Positions 6,781-14,425 of a stretch of DNA of 64,000 nt are shown here, piece after piece. Each line of letters opens with the position of its first letter. The first letter of the stretch is position 1. The position numbers were made by a program, and so were the translations under genes. Source of the stretch: Oscillibacter ruminantium GH1 (GTDB lineage Bacteria; Bacillota; Clostridia; Oscillospirales; Oscillospiraceae); assembly GCF_000307265.1 (NCBI RefSeq), contig NZ_DF158896.1, positions 317,441 to 381,440 on the forward strand. Direction: 5' to 3'. The notes beneath the pieces are model-generated. The model was not told where the DNA came from. It saw nothing but the letters and a program-made list of their open reading frames with translations, and made no database searches.

Positions 6781-7866
6781 TCAGCACACCACGCAGTTTT
6801 TGCCTGCCAGCTTTCCACGATAGAGCAAACGGTCCACCTCCGATACCAGTTCCTGCGCGGATTGGCCGAAGACATGCTGCGCCAGACCAAAAGTCAATGT
6901 TACCTCTTGAAAAAAGGGAGGGTTTCTCACCGCAGTCAAGGCATGTAAATCTGATTGAATCTGGACCAGAATGTTTTTTGCAGCGGTAATTGACGTGTTG
7001 ACAAATAGGATCAGGATTTCCTCTCCACCCCAGCGGCAGATGATGTCCTTCTCCCCAATGCGAGAGCAGGCGCAGCTTGCAATAGTGGTCAAAACGAGAT
7101 CGCCGTGGTTGTGCCCATATTGGTCGTTGAAGGACTTGAAATCGTCGATATCCGCCATCGCCGCACAAAAGACGGTGCCATCCCGGTCCGCATCCAGACA
7201 GAGCGACTCCAACTGCTTGTATAAGTTTCGGCGGTTCTGAAGGCCCGTCAGCGGGTCGTGTGAGGCAATGTATTCCAGATTGCGGTTAGCGGCCTCCAAC
7301 TCCTGATTGCGGCGGCGCAGTGTCTGGCTGGACAGATAAACGGACAACAGCGTGGTGCATACGCAGATCAACAGATTCATAACAAACAGTATATGCAAAG
7401 CTGCGTCCGACAGCGCGGGAACGCCCTCGATTTTCAGAGGAATGTTGCTGCTGATACACAGCAGCACCACAATGCCCTCCAAATCCAGCACCTGCACCGC
7501 AGCGACAGAGCAATGTTTTACCGCGTCGCTCAGATATGAACTGATGGCCAGCAGGCAGATAAGGTAAAGAAAAAAACCGCTTGCCAGTCCGGCAACGGAG
7601 CTGGCGCTGATGGAAAAAAAGAGAACCTCTACCTCGGCGAACGTGACGGCCAGATCCGGCCGTTTCTTTTCCGTATGCAGCAAAAGCAGATAAATTGAGC
7701 AGCTGAGGCCGTTCAGAAAGAGCAACGGCAGAGAGTCCAGAAACAGACAGACCGGTATTTCCAGAGCATGGATACAGAGAGCGGAAAACAGAAAGAACTT
7801 GGCGCTGTGCTGCAGCCAAATATCGACAAAACGTCGGATATATGAAACTCTTGCTGTCGTATACAT
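6781..7866 (-). CDS. Membrane-anchored GGDEF protein (putative diguanylate cyclase)
   Basis: A 361-residue protein: about six hydrophobic segments over the first ~180 residues, a short coiled linker (RRRNQELEAANRNLEYIASHD), then a GGDEF domain. Conserved blocks are DPLTGLQNRRNL, the metal-binding DIDDFKSFND, HNHGD, and the active-site loop RWGGEEI, a GGEEF-like variant with Ile at the last position. It should make c-di-GMP if active. A typical RxxD inhibitory site before the loop is not evident. The start at 7866 is chosen over 7884 because AAGGAGGT lies about 5 bp upstream of that ATG. A weak promoter (TTGAAT/TAGAGT on the minus strand) lies at 7944-7972. Confidence 0.88.
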   Translation of the reverse strand: MYTTARVSYIRRFVDIWLQHSAKFFLFSALCIHALEIPVCLFLDSLPLLFLNGLSCSIYLLLLHTEKKRPDLAVTFAEVEVLFFSISASSVAGLASGFFLYLICLLAISSYLSDAVKHCSVAAVQVLDLEGIVVLLCISSNIPLKIEGVPALSDAALHILFVMNLLICVCTTLLSVYLSSQTLRRRNQELEAANRNLEYIASHDPLTGLQNRRNLYKQLESLCLDADRDGTVFCAAMADIDDFKSFNDQYGHNHGDLVLTTIASCACSRIGEKDIICRWGGEEILILFVNTSITAAKNILVQIQSDLHALTAVRNPPFFQEVTLTFGLAQHVFGQSAQELVSEVDRLLYRGKLAGKNCVVC

Positions 7867-7943
7867 CTGCGACCTCCTTCCCACTGCGGTTTAAACAAGC
7901 AATGGGACCATATGCTGGGCTGGGAGATGACCATTTCGCCATT

Positions 7944-7972
7944 ACTCTATCATTTTCCCTATAAAAATTCAA
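7944..7972 (-). promoter_or_regulatory. Possible promoter of the GGDEF gene
   Basis: On the minus strand TTGAAT (7967-7972), 17-bp spacer, TAGAGT (7944-7949). The -10 matches only half of the consensus. Confidence 0.35.
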
Positions 7973-8092
7973 TATAAAATGAATGTTTTTACCTAAAATC
8001 TCAACAGTTCAGCGCTATACAGAGATGGTTGCATAAATTCGCACTTTAAAATGCGAAGAAGGACGAAATATCAAAGCACTTTTTGAGGAGAC

Positions 8093-8118
8093 AAAAAAGA
8101 CCGCAGCTTTCTCTGCGG
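8093..8118 (-). terminator. Second minus-strand terminator of the non-coding unit
   Basis: Stem CCGCAG/CTGCGG (8101-8106 with 8113-8118); on the minus strand it is followed by a T6 run (8093-8098). Confidence 0.65.
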
Positions 8119-8121
8119 CAT

Positions 8122-8162
8122 AAAAAACCGACCCCCCATCTGTCCAACGCAGATGGGGGGTC
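8122..8162 (-). terminator. First minus-strand terminator of the non-coding unit
   Basis: A 13-bp perfect stem (8130-8142 with 8150-8162); the minus-strand product runs into T6 (8122-8127). The polarity is clear because the plus side lacks a T-run. Confidence 0.85.
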
Positions 8163-8588
8163 ACTTCTGACTGGGGTTTTCTGTCATGTTTTTACCTCGT
8201 ACTTTCGTGGAATCACGTTTGGAAGGCTTTGGAATTGGAAACCAGAAAATGCTTTGCGGGAAACCGGAAACACTTGCGAGATTGCCGAGAAACCGAGAAA
8301 CTGTTCGGTGGATAGCCAATCCATAAAACATCAGGTACACGCAGATAGCTTGCCTTGGACACTGCCAAAACCGAATCTCGTGATCCTCATCAAAATGAGC
8401 TGTGTTTCGTTTTTGGTCTCTGCCGAGGTTTCATTGGAAACTGCTAAACATTCGTCAAGGTCTGCCGGGGTACTGAAAAAAGATTTGCTGCCGAAGAATT
8501 TGCTGGCTTCTTCCAAACGCGGCGGTGAGAAATGAGATTGGATTCCGCTGGTGCTAGCCCATTGGACTCACTCCCTTCCGGTAATTAT

Positions 8589-8617
8589 TAAATACCACAT
8601 TACCGCGTAAAAGTCAA
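8589..8617 (-). promoter_or_regulatory. Minus-strand promoter of the non-coding unit
   Basis: TTGACT (complement of 8612-8617), 17-bp spacer, TATTTA (complement of 8589-8594) embedded in an AT-rich TATTTAATAAT. No start codon with an open frame follows. Confidence 0.6.
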
Positions 8618-8709
8618 GAGGAATTTGTGTGTTTCTACATTTTGCGACGATTGACAAGTTGAAATATGTGCAAAATAAACGATGCGGTTGCAACTTTTTG
8701 CGTAATTTA

Positions 8710-9753
8710 TCAAATATCAGGTAGTTTGTTAATCCGCAGGGTTCTCAGAAAAGAGGCTGGAGCAAAGGCGGAATTGGTGCGGAAAGCCAGAAGCAGCGCG
8801 TCCAAATTCTCCGCGTCGTGCTCAATCTCCCGGCAATAGAGCCGCAAGGCTTCGGAGAGGGGCAGGAGGCTCGCCGCCCGCTCCACCGTCAAGGTGCTGA
8901 ACAGGACGAATTGAATCCGTCCCAGCAGATCACCGTCGTTGATGGACTTCAGCGCGTAACGAAATAAAAAGTAGGCGGTGATCCGTTCCAGCAGAGGCTC
9001 CGCCACTGCGCCAGGGACGGTTTCTCCGCCCTGGCGCAGCAGTGTCCGCCAGTCGTCCCCAAGAATCTCAAGACCGGACAAAAGTGCCCAGCCCTCGGGA
9101 AAAAGACCCTCTCCGACGGGCGGAATGGGCAGGACCGTTCCGGTCCAATCCCGGCATAGACTTGGAATTTCCTCCGCCGCATCCTCATCCAGAAGTGCCT
9201 GCGCCGCGTCGGCAAAGGTCAACAGTGCTCCAAGGCGAAAATAAAGAGGCTGAGAACGGTTTTGCAGCAGTTCCAGCGCCTTTGCCCGCCACACCAGCAG
9301 GGGAGAGAGCCATGGGTCCGGCGGTTCCCCGGCCTTGTTTGTTTGGGTGAGGGGGAATGTCAGCGGCGCGGTGGAATCCAGCAGCAGGCGGCAGGCCTCC
9401 GGACAGGAGGCGCAGAGGGAAGTCTCCCGCAGCGGCCCATAATCCTCGATAAAGCGGGGATGGCTGCGGCAGACCTCGCCGGTATGTTCCGGTCCCAGCG
9501 CGCGGTGGATGGCGCACAGGCCGTCCGCGTCCCAAAAGGGACAGCGGCCCGTGCCGGTCAGAGCAAAATAGTCCTCGCCGTCCTCGGTTTGCAAGGCTGC
9601 GCGAAGGCGCTCCCCCAGCGGACCGGGGAGCGCACGGTAAAAATCGGCCGAAGCTCCGTCAATCTCCACCTCCCACCCTTCGCAGCAGGAATGGGGACAT
9701 GCGCCCGCAAGACAGTGAAATTGTTCAAAATAATCCGGCGCGCGCAGGTCCAT
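8710..9753 (-). CDS. FliB-like cysteine-rich protein (flagellin lysine-N-methylase family)
   Basis: A 347-residue protein with the cysteine motif of the FliB family near its N-terminus: FHCLAGACPHSCCEGW, then CPFWDADGLCAIH, CRSHPR and CASCPEACRLLL, consistent with a bound iron-sulfur or metal cluster. FliB methylates flagellin lysines in Salmonella and is thought to use S-adenosylmethionine. In gut Clostridia many homologues lie away from flagellar genes, and none is in this window, so the protein target is unknown. The start at 9753 has AGGGGAA upstream. The next 130 residues after the cysteine part are helical and leucine-rich. No terminator follows directly; the non-coding unit begins about 90 bp downstream. 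Confidence 0.82.
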   Translation of the reverse strand: MDLRAPDYFEQFHCLAGACPHSCCEGWEVEIDGASADFYRALPGPLGERLRAALQTEDGEDYFALTGTGRCPFWDADGLCAIHRALGPEHTGEVCRSHPRFIEDYGPLRETSLCASCPEACRLLLDSTAPLTFPLTQTNKAGEPPDPWLSPLLVWRAKALELLQNRSQPLYFRLGALLTFADAAQALLDEDAAEEIPSLCRDWTGTVLPIPPVGEGLFPEGWALLSGLEILGDDWRTLLRQGGETVPGAVAEPLLERITAYFLFRYALKSINDGDLLGRIQFVLFSTLTVERAASLLPLSEALRLYCREIEHDAENLDALLLAFRTNSAFAPASFLRTLRINKLPDI

Positions 9754-9839
9754 AGCAATTCCCCTTTTTTTAACCGTTCGTAAGTGAATCCACGTTCTTT
9801 AAGTATGTGCGCGCCAAAGCGCGGGATTGCAGTGCGGCC

Positions 9840-11003
9840 TTACAGCCCCAGACCGTCCACAGCCGCCTTCAGCTGTCTCATGGCCTGCTCCAGCACAGAG
9901 CGGGGGCAGGCGGCGTTCAGCCGCATAAAGCCGCTGAGACTGCGGCCAAAGGAGACGCCGTCATTCAGGCCCAGCTTTGCCTTTTGAATCATGAAATCGT
10001 GCAGCTCCTGATTGCTGAACCCCAAGTCCCGGCAGTCCAGCCAGACCAGATAGGTGGCGTCTGGCAAATTGGGTTTGATTTGGGGAATGTTTGCAGCACA
10101 GTAGTCCCGGATATAATCAAAATTGGCGCTGAGATAGGGCAAAAGCTGATCCAGCCACTCGTCGCCGGAGGTAAAGGCGGCCTCCATGGCGGTCAGCGAG
10201 AAGGCGTTGTTGCGGTGGATGTCCATGCGCTGCCAGAAGTGGTCGTAAACCTCCTTCTTGTGCGCGTCGGGGAACACCACCGCGGATGCTTGCAGTCCCG
10301 CCAGATTGAAGGTCTTCGTACCGGAGATGCAGGTAATGACGTTGTTGGCCACGGCGGCGGTGGGAGTGTGCTTTTTACCATGGAAAATCAAATCGGAATG
10401 AATCTCATCGGATACCAGCGTTACATGGTATTTCTCGCACAGCGCCGCCATTTTTCGCAGCTCCTCCGGCGTCCAGACAATGCCCAGCGGGTTGTGGGGA
10501 TTGCACAGCAGAAACAGGTCGCTCTGGCGGAGCTTTTCTTCAAAGTCCGCCCAATCCACAGCCCAAACGCCGTCCTTCTCCACAAAGGGGCTTTCCACCA
10601 CCTTGCGGTTCCATGCCTCGGTCATGTCGTAAAACTCGGAGTACACCGGCGTCTGAATCAGGACGCTGCCGCCCTCCGGCGTGAACAACCGCACGCAGGC
10701 GGAAATGGTCTGCACCACGCCCAAACTCCAGCTCATCAGGTTTTGGTCAATGTCCCAGCCGTTGCGCCGCTTCTGCCAGCCCCGGATGGCGGAAAAGTAG
10801 CTGTCGGGCCGGGCGGTATAGCCCCAGATACCCTCCTCGGCCCGGGCTTTCAGCGCGTCGATGATGGGCTGGGCGGTCCGAAAATCCATATCCGCGATCC
10901 ACAGGGGGATCACGTCTTCCGTGCCAAACTTTTTCATCCGCTCGTCGTATTTTGCTGCGCGATTGCCGGAACGGTCAATCACAGTGTCAAAATCATATCT
11001 CAT
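9840..11003 (-). CDS. MalY/PatB family aminotransferase (cystathionine beta-lyase)
   Basis: A 387-residue fold-type I PLP enzyme. The PLP lysine is in SGTKTFNLAGLQASAV, and other class I/II aminotransferase marks are present: WIADMDF near the N-terminus, NPHNPLG (cofactor-ring contact) and SDEIHSDL. MalY/PatB proteins cleave C-S bonds of cystathionine or cysteine conjugates and some act as aminotransferases. It is full length for the family (about 390). The ATG at 11003 has GTGAGGG upstream. It is flanked by unrelated genes and probably monocistronic, with an AT-rich TATAAT at 11034-11039 on the minus strand as likely -10. Confidence 0.92.
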   Translation of the reverse strand: MRYDFDTVIDRSGNRAAKYDERMKKFGTEDVIPLWIADMDFRTAQPIIDALKARAEEGIWGYTARPDSYFSAIRGWQKRRNGWDIDQNLMSWSLGVVQTISACVRLFTPEGGSVLIQTPVYSEFYDMTEAWNRKVVESPFVEKDGVWAVDWADFEEKLRQSDLFLLCNPHNPLGIVWTPEELRKMAALCEKYHVTLVSDEIHSDLIFHGKKHTPTAAVANNVITCISGTKTFNLAGLQASAVVFPDAHKKEVYDHFWQRMDIHRNNAFSLTAMEAAFTSGDEWLDQLLPYLSANFDYIRDYCAANIPQIKPNLPDATYLVWLDCRDLGFSNQELHDFMIQKAKLGLNDGVSFGRSLSGFMRLNAACPRSVLEQAMRQLKAAVDGLGL

Positions 11004-11204
11004 AATGCCCTCACTTTCTAAGACTGTTTATACATTATATAATAAGGTATTGCGGGGTCGGAAACCCTTGTGATTTGGTATTTTATCACGCTTTTTCCTT
11101 GAGCGCAATCCCGCAGACCACTGTTTTCAAACCTTTGAAGCCTGTCAGGTAAAGATATACACTTCCCAACTGGGAGAGGCGACAAAATCTCACGCTTTTT
11201 GCTA

Positions 11205-11233
11205 TTGACAAACAGGAACACGGCGGTTAAAAT
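11205..11233 (+). promoter_or_regulatory. Promoter of the fatty acid synthesis operon
   Basis: TTGACA (11205-11210) and TAAAAT (11228-11233) with a 17-bp spacer. The start point near 11240 is directly before the palindrome at 11245-11270. Confidence 0.75.
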
Positions 11234-11244
11234 TACTTCAAACA

Positions 11245-11270
11245 TTTTAGTTCAATTTTTTTGACTAAAA
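11245..11270 (+). promoter_or_regulatory. Palindromic operator of the fab operon (FabT/FapR-like)
   Basis: Arms TTTTAGTTCAA (11245-11255) and TTGACTAAAA (11261-11270) around a T-rich centre, nearly perfectly inverted with one extra T. It lies at about +5 to +30, where a bound repressor would block the polymerase. The half-site TTAGT resembles FapR boxes, but the only regulator gene in the operon is MarR/FabT-like (20803-21264), so I infer that one as the ligand. Confidence 0.55.
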
Positions 11271-11314
11271 AATGAACAGCTAAAAATGAACATTTGATTT
11301 AAGGAGATTTTATC

Positions 11315-11545
11315 ATGGATTTTGAAAAAGTACGCGACGTGATCGTGGAGACTCTGGCCTGCGAGGCCGAGCAGGTGACTATGGAAGCCTCTCTGGCGGA
11401 CGATCTGGGCGCCGATTCTTTGGCTTCTGTGGAGCTGGTCATGGCACTGGAAGAGGCCACCGGCGTTGCGATTGATGACGCAGAACTGCCCAATCTGAAG
11501 ACCGTGGGCGATATCGTGAAGTATCTGGAAGACCACAAAGCCTGA
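11315..11545 (+). CDS. acpP: Acyl carrier protein
   Basis: A 76-residue acidic four-helix protein that carries acyl chains as thioesters during fatty acid synthesis. The phosphopantetheine attachment motif is DSL at residues 34-36 (Ser35) within GADSLASVELVMALEE. The ATG has AAGGAG 8 bp upstream. It is the first gene of the fab operon. A very long hairpin follows it within 12 bp, separating this highly expressed gene from accB, which probably gives it a higher message level than the rest of the operon. Confidence 0.97.
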   Translation: MDFEKVRDVIVETLACEAEQVTMEASLADDLGADSLASVELVMALEEATGVAIDDAELPNLKTVGDIVKYLEDHKA

Positions 11546-11556
11546 TTTTGCAAAGT

Positions 11557-11591
11557 GCGTGAAAGGGAACCGGTCCGGTTCCCTTTCACGC
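11557..11591 (+). terminator. 17-bp hairpin after acpP (partial terminator or mRNA stabiliser)
   Basis: Perfect arms 11557-11573 and 11575-11591. There is no T-run, so complete termination is unlikely; it is suited to protecting the acpP message end. Confidence 0.55.
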
Positions 11592-11707
11592 TCCATGTAA
11601 GAGCCGGTATGCACAAGCGCGGGCAGCCCGTCTGTGTTGCTTTAATCCTGCTTGTGAATCCGGGGCTTAAGTTTTTTGAACTGCCCGAAAGGGCGTCAAA
11701 GGGCCGC

Positions 11708-11737
11708 GCGGCGGCCGGAGATGCCTCCGGCCGCCGC
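11708..11737 (+). repeat. 13-bp GC-rich hairpin directly before the accB ribosome site
   Basis: Arms 11708-11720 and 11725-11737, loop ATGC, then AAAAAAGG and the accB start 20 bp later. The acpP-accB gap (212 bp) thus carries two strong hairpins and no gene. Confidence 0.65.
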
Positions 11738-11757
11738 TGAAAAAAGGAAGGAAAACC

Positions 11758-12177
11758 ATGACCAATTCCGAAATTTTTGAATTGTTGGACCGCTTTGAAC
11801 GCAGCAGCGTTTTGACCATGAAGGTGACGATTGGCGGAGATACGCTGGAGTTGAGCCGAGCGGGAAGCGCCGCGGCTCCTGCAGTCCCCGCCGCAACCGC
11901 CGCAGTCGCCTCTGCTTTTGCCCCTGCTGAAGAAAGCGGCCCCGTCATCCGCGCCCCGCTGGTGGGGACGTTTTACGCCGCTCCCGCCCCCGATCAGCCG
12001 CCGCTGGTAAAAGTGGGCGATCCGGTCCGCAAGGGCCAGACCGTGTGCCTGATCGAGGCCATGAAGATGATGAGCGAGGTGACCGCCCCCTGCGACTGCG
12101 TGATTGAGGAAGTGCTGGCGACAAACGGCGAGCTGCTGGCGTTTGACGCGCCCATCTTCCGCTATCGGGAGGCATAA
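11758..12177 (+). CDS. accB: Acetyl-CoA carboxylase biotin carboxyl carrier protein
   Basis: A 139-residue carrier that holds the carboxybiotin of acetyl-CoA carboxylase. Residues about 36-60 form an Ala/Pro-rich flexible linker; the C-terminal biotinyl domain has the EAMKM site with biotinylated Lys103. The first 33 residues form the usual N-terminal helix/strand domain. AAGGAAGG lies upstream of the ATG. It is followed after 2 bp by accC, the typical order. Confidence 0.96.
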   Translation: MTNSEIFELLDRFERSSVLTMKVTIGGDTLELSRAGSAAAPAVPAATAAVASAFAPAEESGPVIRAPLVGTFYAAPAPDQPPLVKVGDPVRKGQTVCLIEAMKMMSEVTAPCDCVIEEVLATNGELLAFDAPIFRYREA

Positions 12178-12179
12178 GC

Positions 12180-13568
12180 ATGTTCAAGCGCATTTTGATC
12201 GCGAACCGGGGCGAGATCGCGCTGCGGGTGCTGCGGGCCTGCCGGGAAATGGAGATCGAAACCGTGGCGGTGTATTCCACCGCCGATGCGGACGCGCTCC
12301 ATGTCCAGCTGGCTACCCAGAGCGTTTGCATCGGCCCGCCCAAGGCCGCCGACAGTTATCTCAATCAGGCGGCACTGCTGACCGTGGCAAAGTCCACGGG
12401 CTGCGACGCCATTCACCCCGGATACGGCTTTTTATCGGAAAACGCTGATTTTGCGGACGCCTGTGCACAGGCGGGGCTAAAATTCATCGGCCCCTCTGGG
12501 GACTCTATCCGCAAGGCGGGGAGCAAGGCAGCGGCCTGCGCGCTGATGAAGGCCGCGGGAGTCCCCACGGTCCCCGGGTCCAACGGCCCGGTGGCCGACG
12601 AGAACGCCGCGCTGAAAATTGCGGCGGAGGTGGGCTATCCCGTGCTGCTCAAGGCCAGCGCCGGCGGCGGCGGACGGGGCATCCGTAAAGTGGAGTCCGC
12701 CGAGGACCTTCCCGCCGCGTTTCACGAGGCAAGAAGCGAGGCGGTGGCCTGCTTTGGCGACGGAACCATGTATCTTGAAAAATTCGTGGTGAATCCCCGG
12801 CATATTGAGTTTCAGATTTTGGCAGACAGTCAGGGCCGTACCATCCATCTCTATGACCGGGACTGCTCGGTTCAGCGCCGGAACCAAAAGCTGATTGAGG
12901 AGGCGCCCGCCCGGTGCCTCACGCCGGAGCTTCGGCGTGAGATGGGCGCGGCGGCAGTCCGGGCGGCACAGGCCGTTGCATACGAAAACGCCGGAACCGT
13001 GGAATTTCTGCTGGCGGAGGACAACCGGTTTTACTTCTGCGAGATGAATACCCGCGTTCAGGTGGAGCACGGCGTCACGGAGATGGTCACCGGGGTTGAC
13101 ATCGTGCGCCAGCAGATCCGCATTGCCGCGGGCCTGCCCTTAGGGATGGAGCAGGCGGACGTGAAGTTGAGCGGTCATGCCATCGAGTGCCGCGTCAACG
13201 CGGAGGACCCGGCGGCGAATTTCCGCCCCTGTCCCGGCACGGCCAGCTTTGTCTATTTCCCCGGCGGCACCGGCGTGCGCATTGACTCCGGCCTGTACAG
13301 CGGATACATGCTGCCGCCCTATTACGATTCTCTGGCGGCGAAGGTTTTGGTCCACGCCCCCACCCGGCTGGAAGCCATCCGCCGGATGCGCCGGGCGCTG
13401 GAGGAGCTGACCATCGAGGGGTTCCCCACCAACGCGGGACTGAGCCATTTGATTTTATGCCATCCCGACTATGTGCGGGGCGTGTGCACCACCGCGTTCC
13501 TCGAAAATCACCTGCAAGAGCTTTTGGATTGGGACCGTTTGGCGGCGGAAAGTGAGGCGACACAATGA
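12180..13568 (+). CDS. accC: Biotin carboxylase subunit of acetyl-CoA carboxylase
   Basis: A 462-residue ATP-grasp enzyme that carboxylates the biotin on AccB with bicarbonate and ATP. N-terminal FKRILIANRGEIALRV is the canonical start. The glycine-rich ATP loop is KASAGGGGRGIR, and the catalytic region shows YLEKFV..PRHIEFQ, EMNTRVQVEHGVTE with the family's base and metal ligands. Pyruvate carboxylase is excluded because the protein stops at the biotin carboxylase end. Overlaps accD by 4 bp (ATGA). Confidence 0.97.
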   Translation: MFKRILIANRGEIALRVLRACREMEIETVAVYSTADADALHVQLATQSVCIGPPKAADSYLNQAALLTVAKSTGCDAIHPGYGFLSENADFADACAQAGLKFIGPSGDSIRKAGSKAAACALMKAAGVPTVPGSNGPVADENAALKIAAEVGYPVLLKASAGGGGRGIRKVESAEDLPAAFHEARSEAVACFGDGTMYLEKFVVNPRHIEFQILADSQGRTIHLYDRDCSVQRRNQKLIEEAPARCLTPELRREMGAAAVRAAQAVAYENAGTVEFLLAEDNRFYFCEMNTRVQVEHGVTEMVTGVDIVRQQIRIAAGLPLGMEQADVKLSGHAIECRVNAEDPAANFRPCPGTASFVYFPGGTGVRIDSGLYSGYMLPPYYDSLAAKVLVHAPTRLEAIRRMRRALEELTIEGFPTNAGLSHLILCHPDYVRGVCTTAFLENHLQELLDWDRLAAESEATQ

Positions 13569-14425
13569 CTTCGATTTTTGCTCAGCGGCGGCAAAAGCTG
13601 CTGGCGATGAAGGCGTTCCGGGACGGGCGGACTCATGTGGTTCCCGCCGGAACGGCCTGCCCCGGCTGCGGTCAAACCGTGAGCGCCGGTGCGCTGGTGC
13701 AGGCGCAGTATGTCTGCCCCCTGTGCGGACATCACCTGCCGCTGGGCGGATACTACCGCCTCAGCACGATTTTGGACCCCGGTTCTTTTCGGGAGTTGAA
13801 CCCGCGTATCACCTCCACAGATCCGCTTCACTTTCCCGGCTATCAGGCAAAGCTGGAAATTGCCCGGAAGAAGACCGGACTGAACGAGGCGGTGGTCACC
13901 GCCGTGGGCACGGTGGATGGGCATAAATGCGTGGCAGGCGTTTTGGACGGACGGTTTTTCCTCGGCAGCATGAGCGCCGCCGTGGGGGAGAAGATCACCC
14001 GCGCCATCGAGTACGCCGGGAAAACCAAGCTGCCTCTAGTCCTTTTCTCCGCCAGCGGTGGTGCGCGGATGCAGGAGGGGATTCTCTCCCTGATGCAGAT
14101 GGCGAAAACCAGCGCGGCGCTGGCGCGATTTGACGAAAAGGGCGGATTCTTTCTATCAATTTTGACGAATCCAACCACCGGCGGCGTCACCGCCAGTTTT
14201 GCCAGCCTTGGCGATGTAATTCTGGCGGAGCCGGGAGCGCTGATTGGCTTTGCCGGACCCCGGGTCATCGAGCAGACCATCGGCCAAACACTGCCGGAGG
14301 GTTTCCAGCGGGCGGAATTCCAGATGGAGCACGGGTTTGTGGACGCGGTGGTGCCCCGCAGCGAGCTGCGCCAGACGATTTCCCAGCTGCTGGCGCTCCA
14401 CGAGAAAGGAGGCCGCAATGGCTGA
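13565..14425 (+). CDS. accD: Acetyl-CoA carboxylase carboxyltransferase subunit beta
   Basis: A 286-residue subunit that, with AccA, moves the carboxyl group to acetyl-CoA giving malonyl-CoA. The N-terminal zinc ribbon has CPGC (Cys32/35) and CPLC (Cys51/54). The crotonase-like core shows FSASGGARMQEG and NPTTGGVTASFA, with the oxyanion-hole glycines. Its end overlaps the start of accA by 8 bp. Confidence 0.96.
   Translation: MTSIFAQRRQKLLAMKAFRDGRTHVVPAGTACPGCGQTVSAGALVQAQYVCPLCGHHLPLGGYYRLSTILDPGSFRELNPRITSTDPLHFPGYQAKLEIARKKTGLNEAVVTAVGTVDGHKCVAGVLDGRFFLGSMSAAVGEKITRAIEYAGKTKLPLVLFSASGGARMQEGILSLMQMAKTSAALARFDEKGGFFLSILTNPTTGGVTASFASLGDVILAEPGALIGFAGPRVIEQTIGQTLPEGFQRAEFQMEHGFVDAVVPRSELRQTISQLLALHEKGGRNG

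Larger units (their letters stand above)
8093..8582 (-). ncRNA. Candidate non-coding RNA unit with own promoter and two terminators
   Basis: Minus-strand unit of about 460-490 nt. It begins with a good promoter at 8589-8617 and ends at two tandem minus-strand terminators (8122-8162 and 8093-8118). The space holds no convincing gene: the longest minus frames are about 60-90 codons with no family resemblance and no start with a good ribosome site, and the one ribosome-site-like position precedes ATG-GGC-TAG. A tiny frame MTENPSQK ends just before the first terminator. The part at 8221-8300 repeats a GAAACC-like motif (plus-strand reading) several times. The size would suit a large structured RNA; a decayed gene is the alternative. 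Confidence 0.45.
11004..11314. other. Divergent control region between malY-like gene and acpP
   Basis: No gene. It holds the likely -10 of the minus-strand aminotransferase, the acpP promoter (11205-11233) and a palindromic operator (11245-11270). The AT content rises sharply towards acpP. Confidence 0.6.

Noticed and set aside
8083..8535. 150-codon plus-strand frame
   Set aside because: It runs through two minus-strand terminators, has no ribosome site and no family resemblance.
9807..11021. 404-codon plus-strand open frame opposite the MalY/PatB gene
   Set aside because: Exact antisense of a well supported gene; no family resemblance and no ribosome site.
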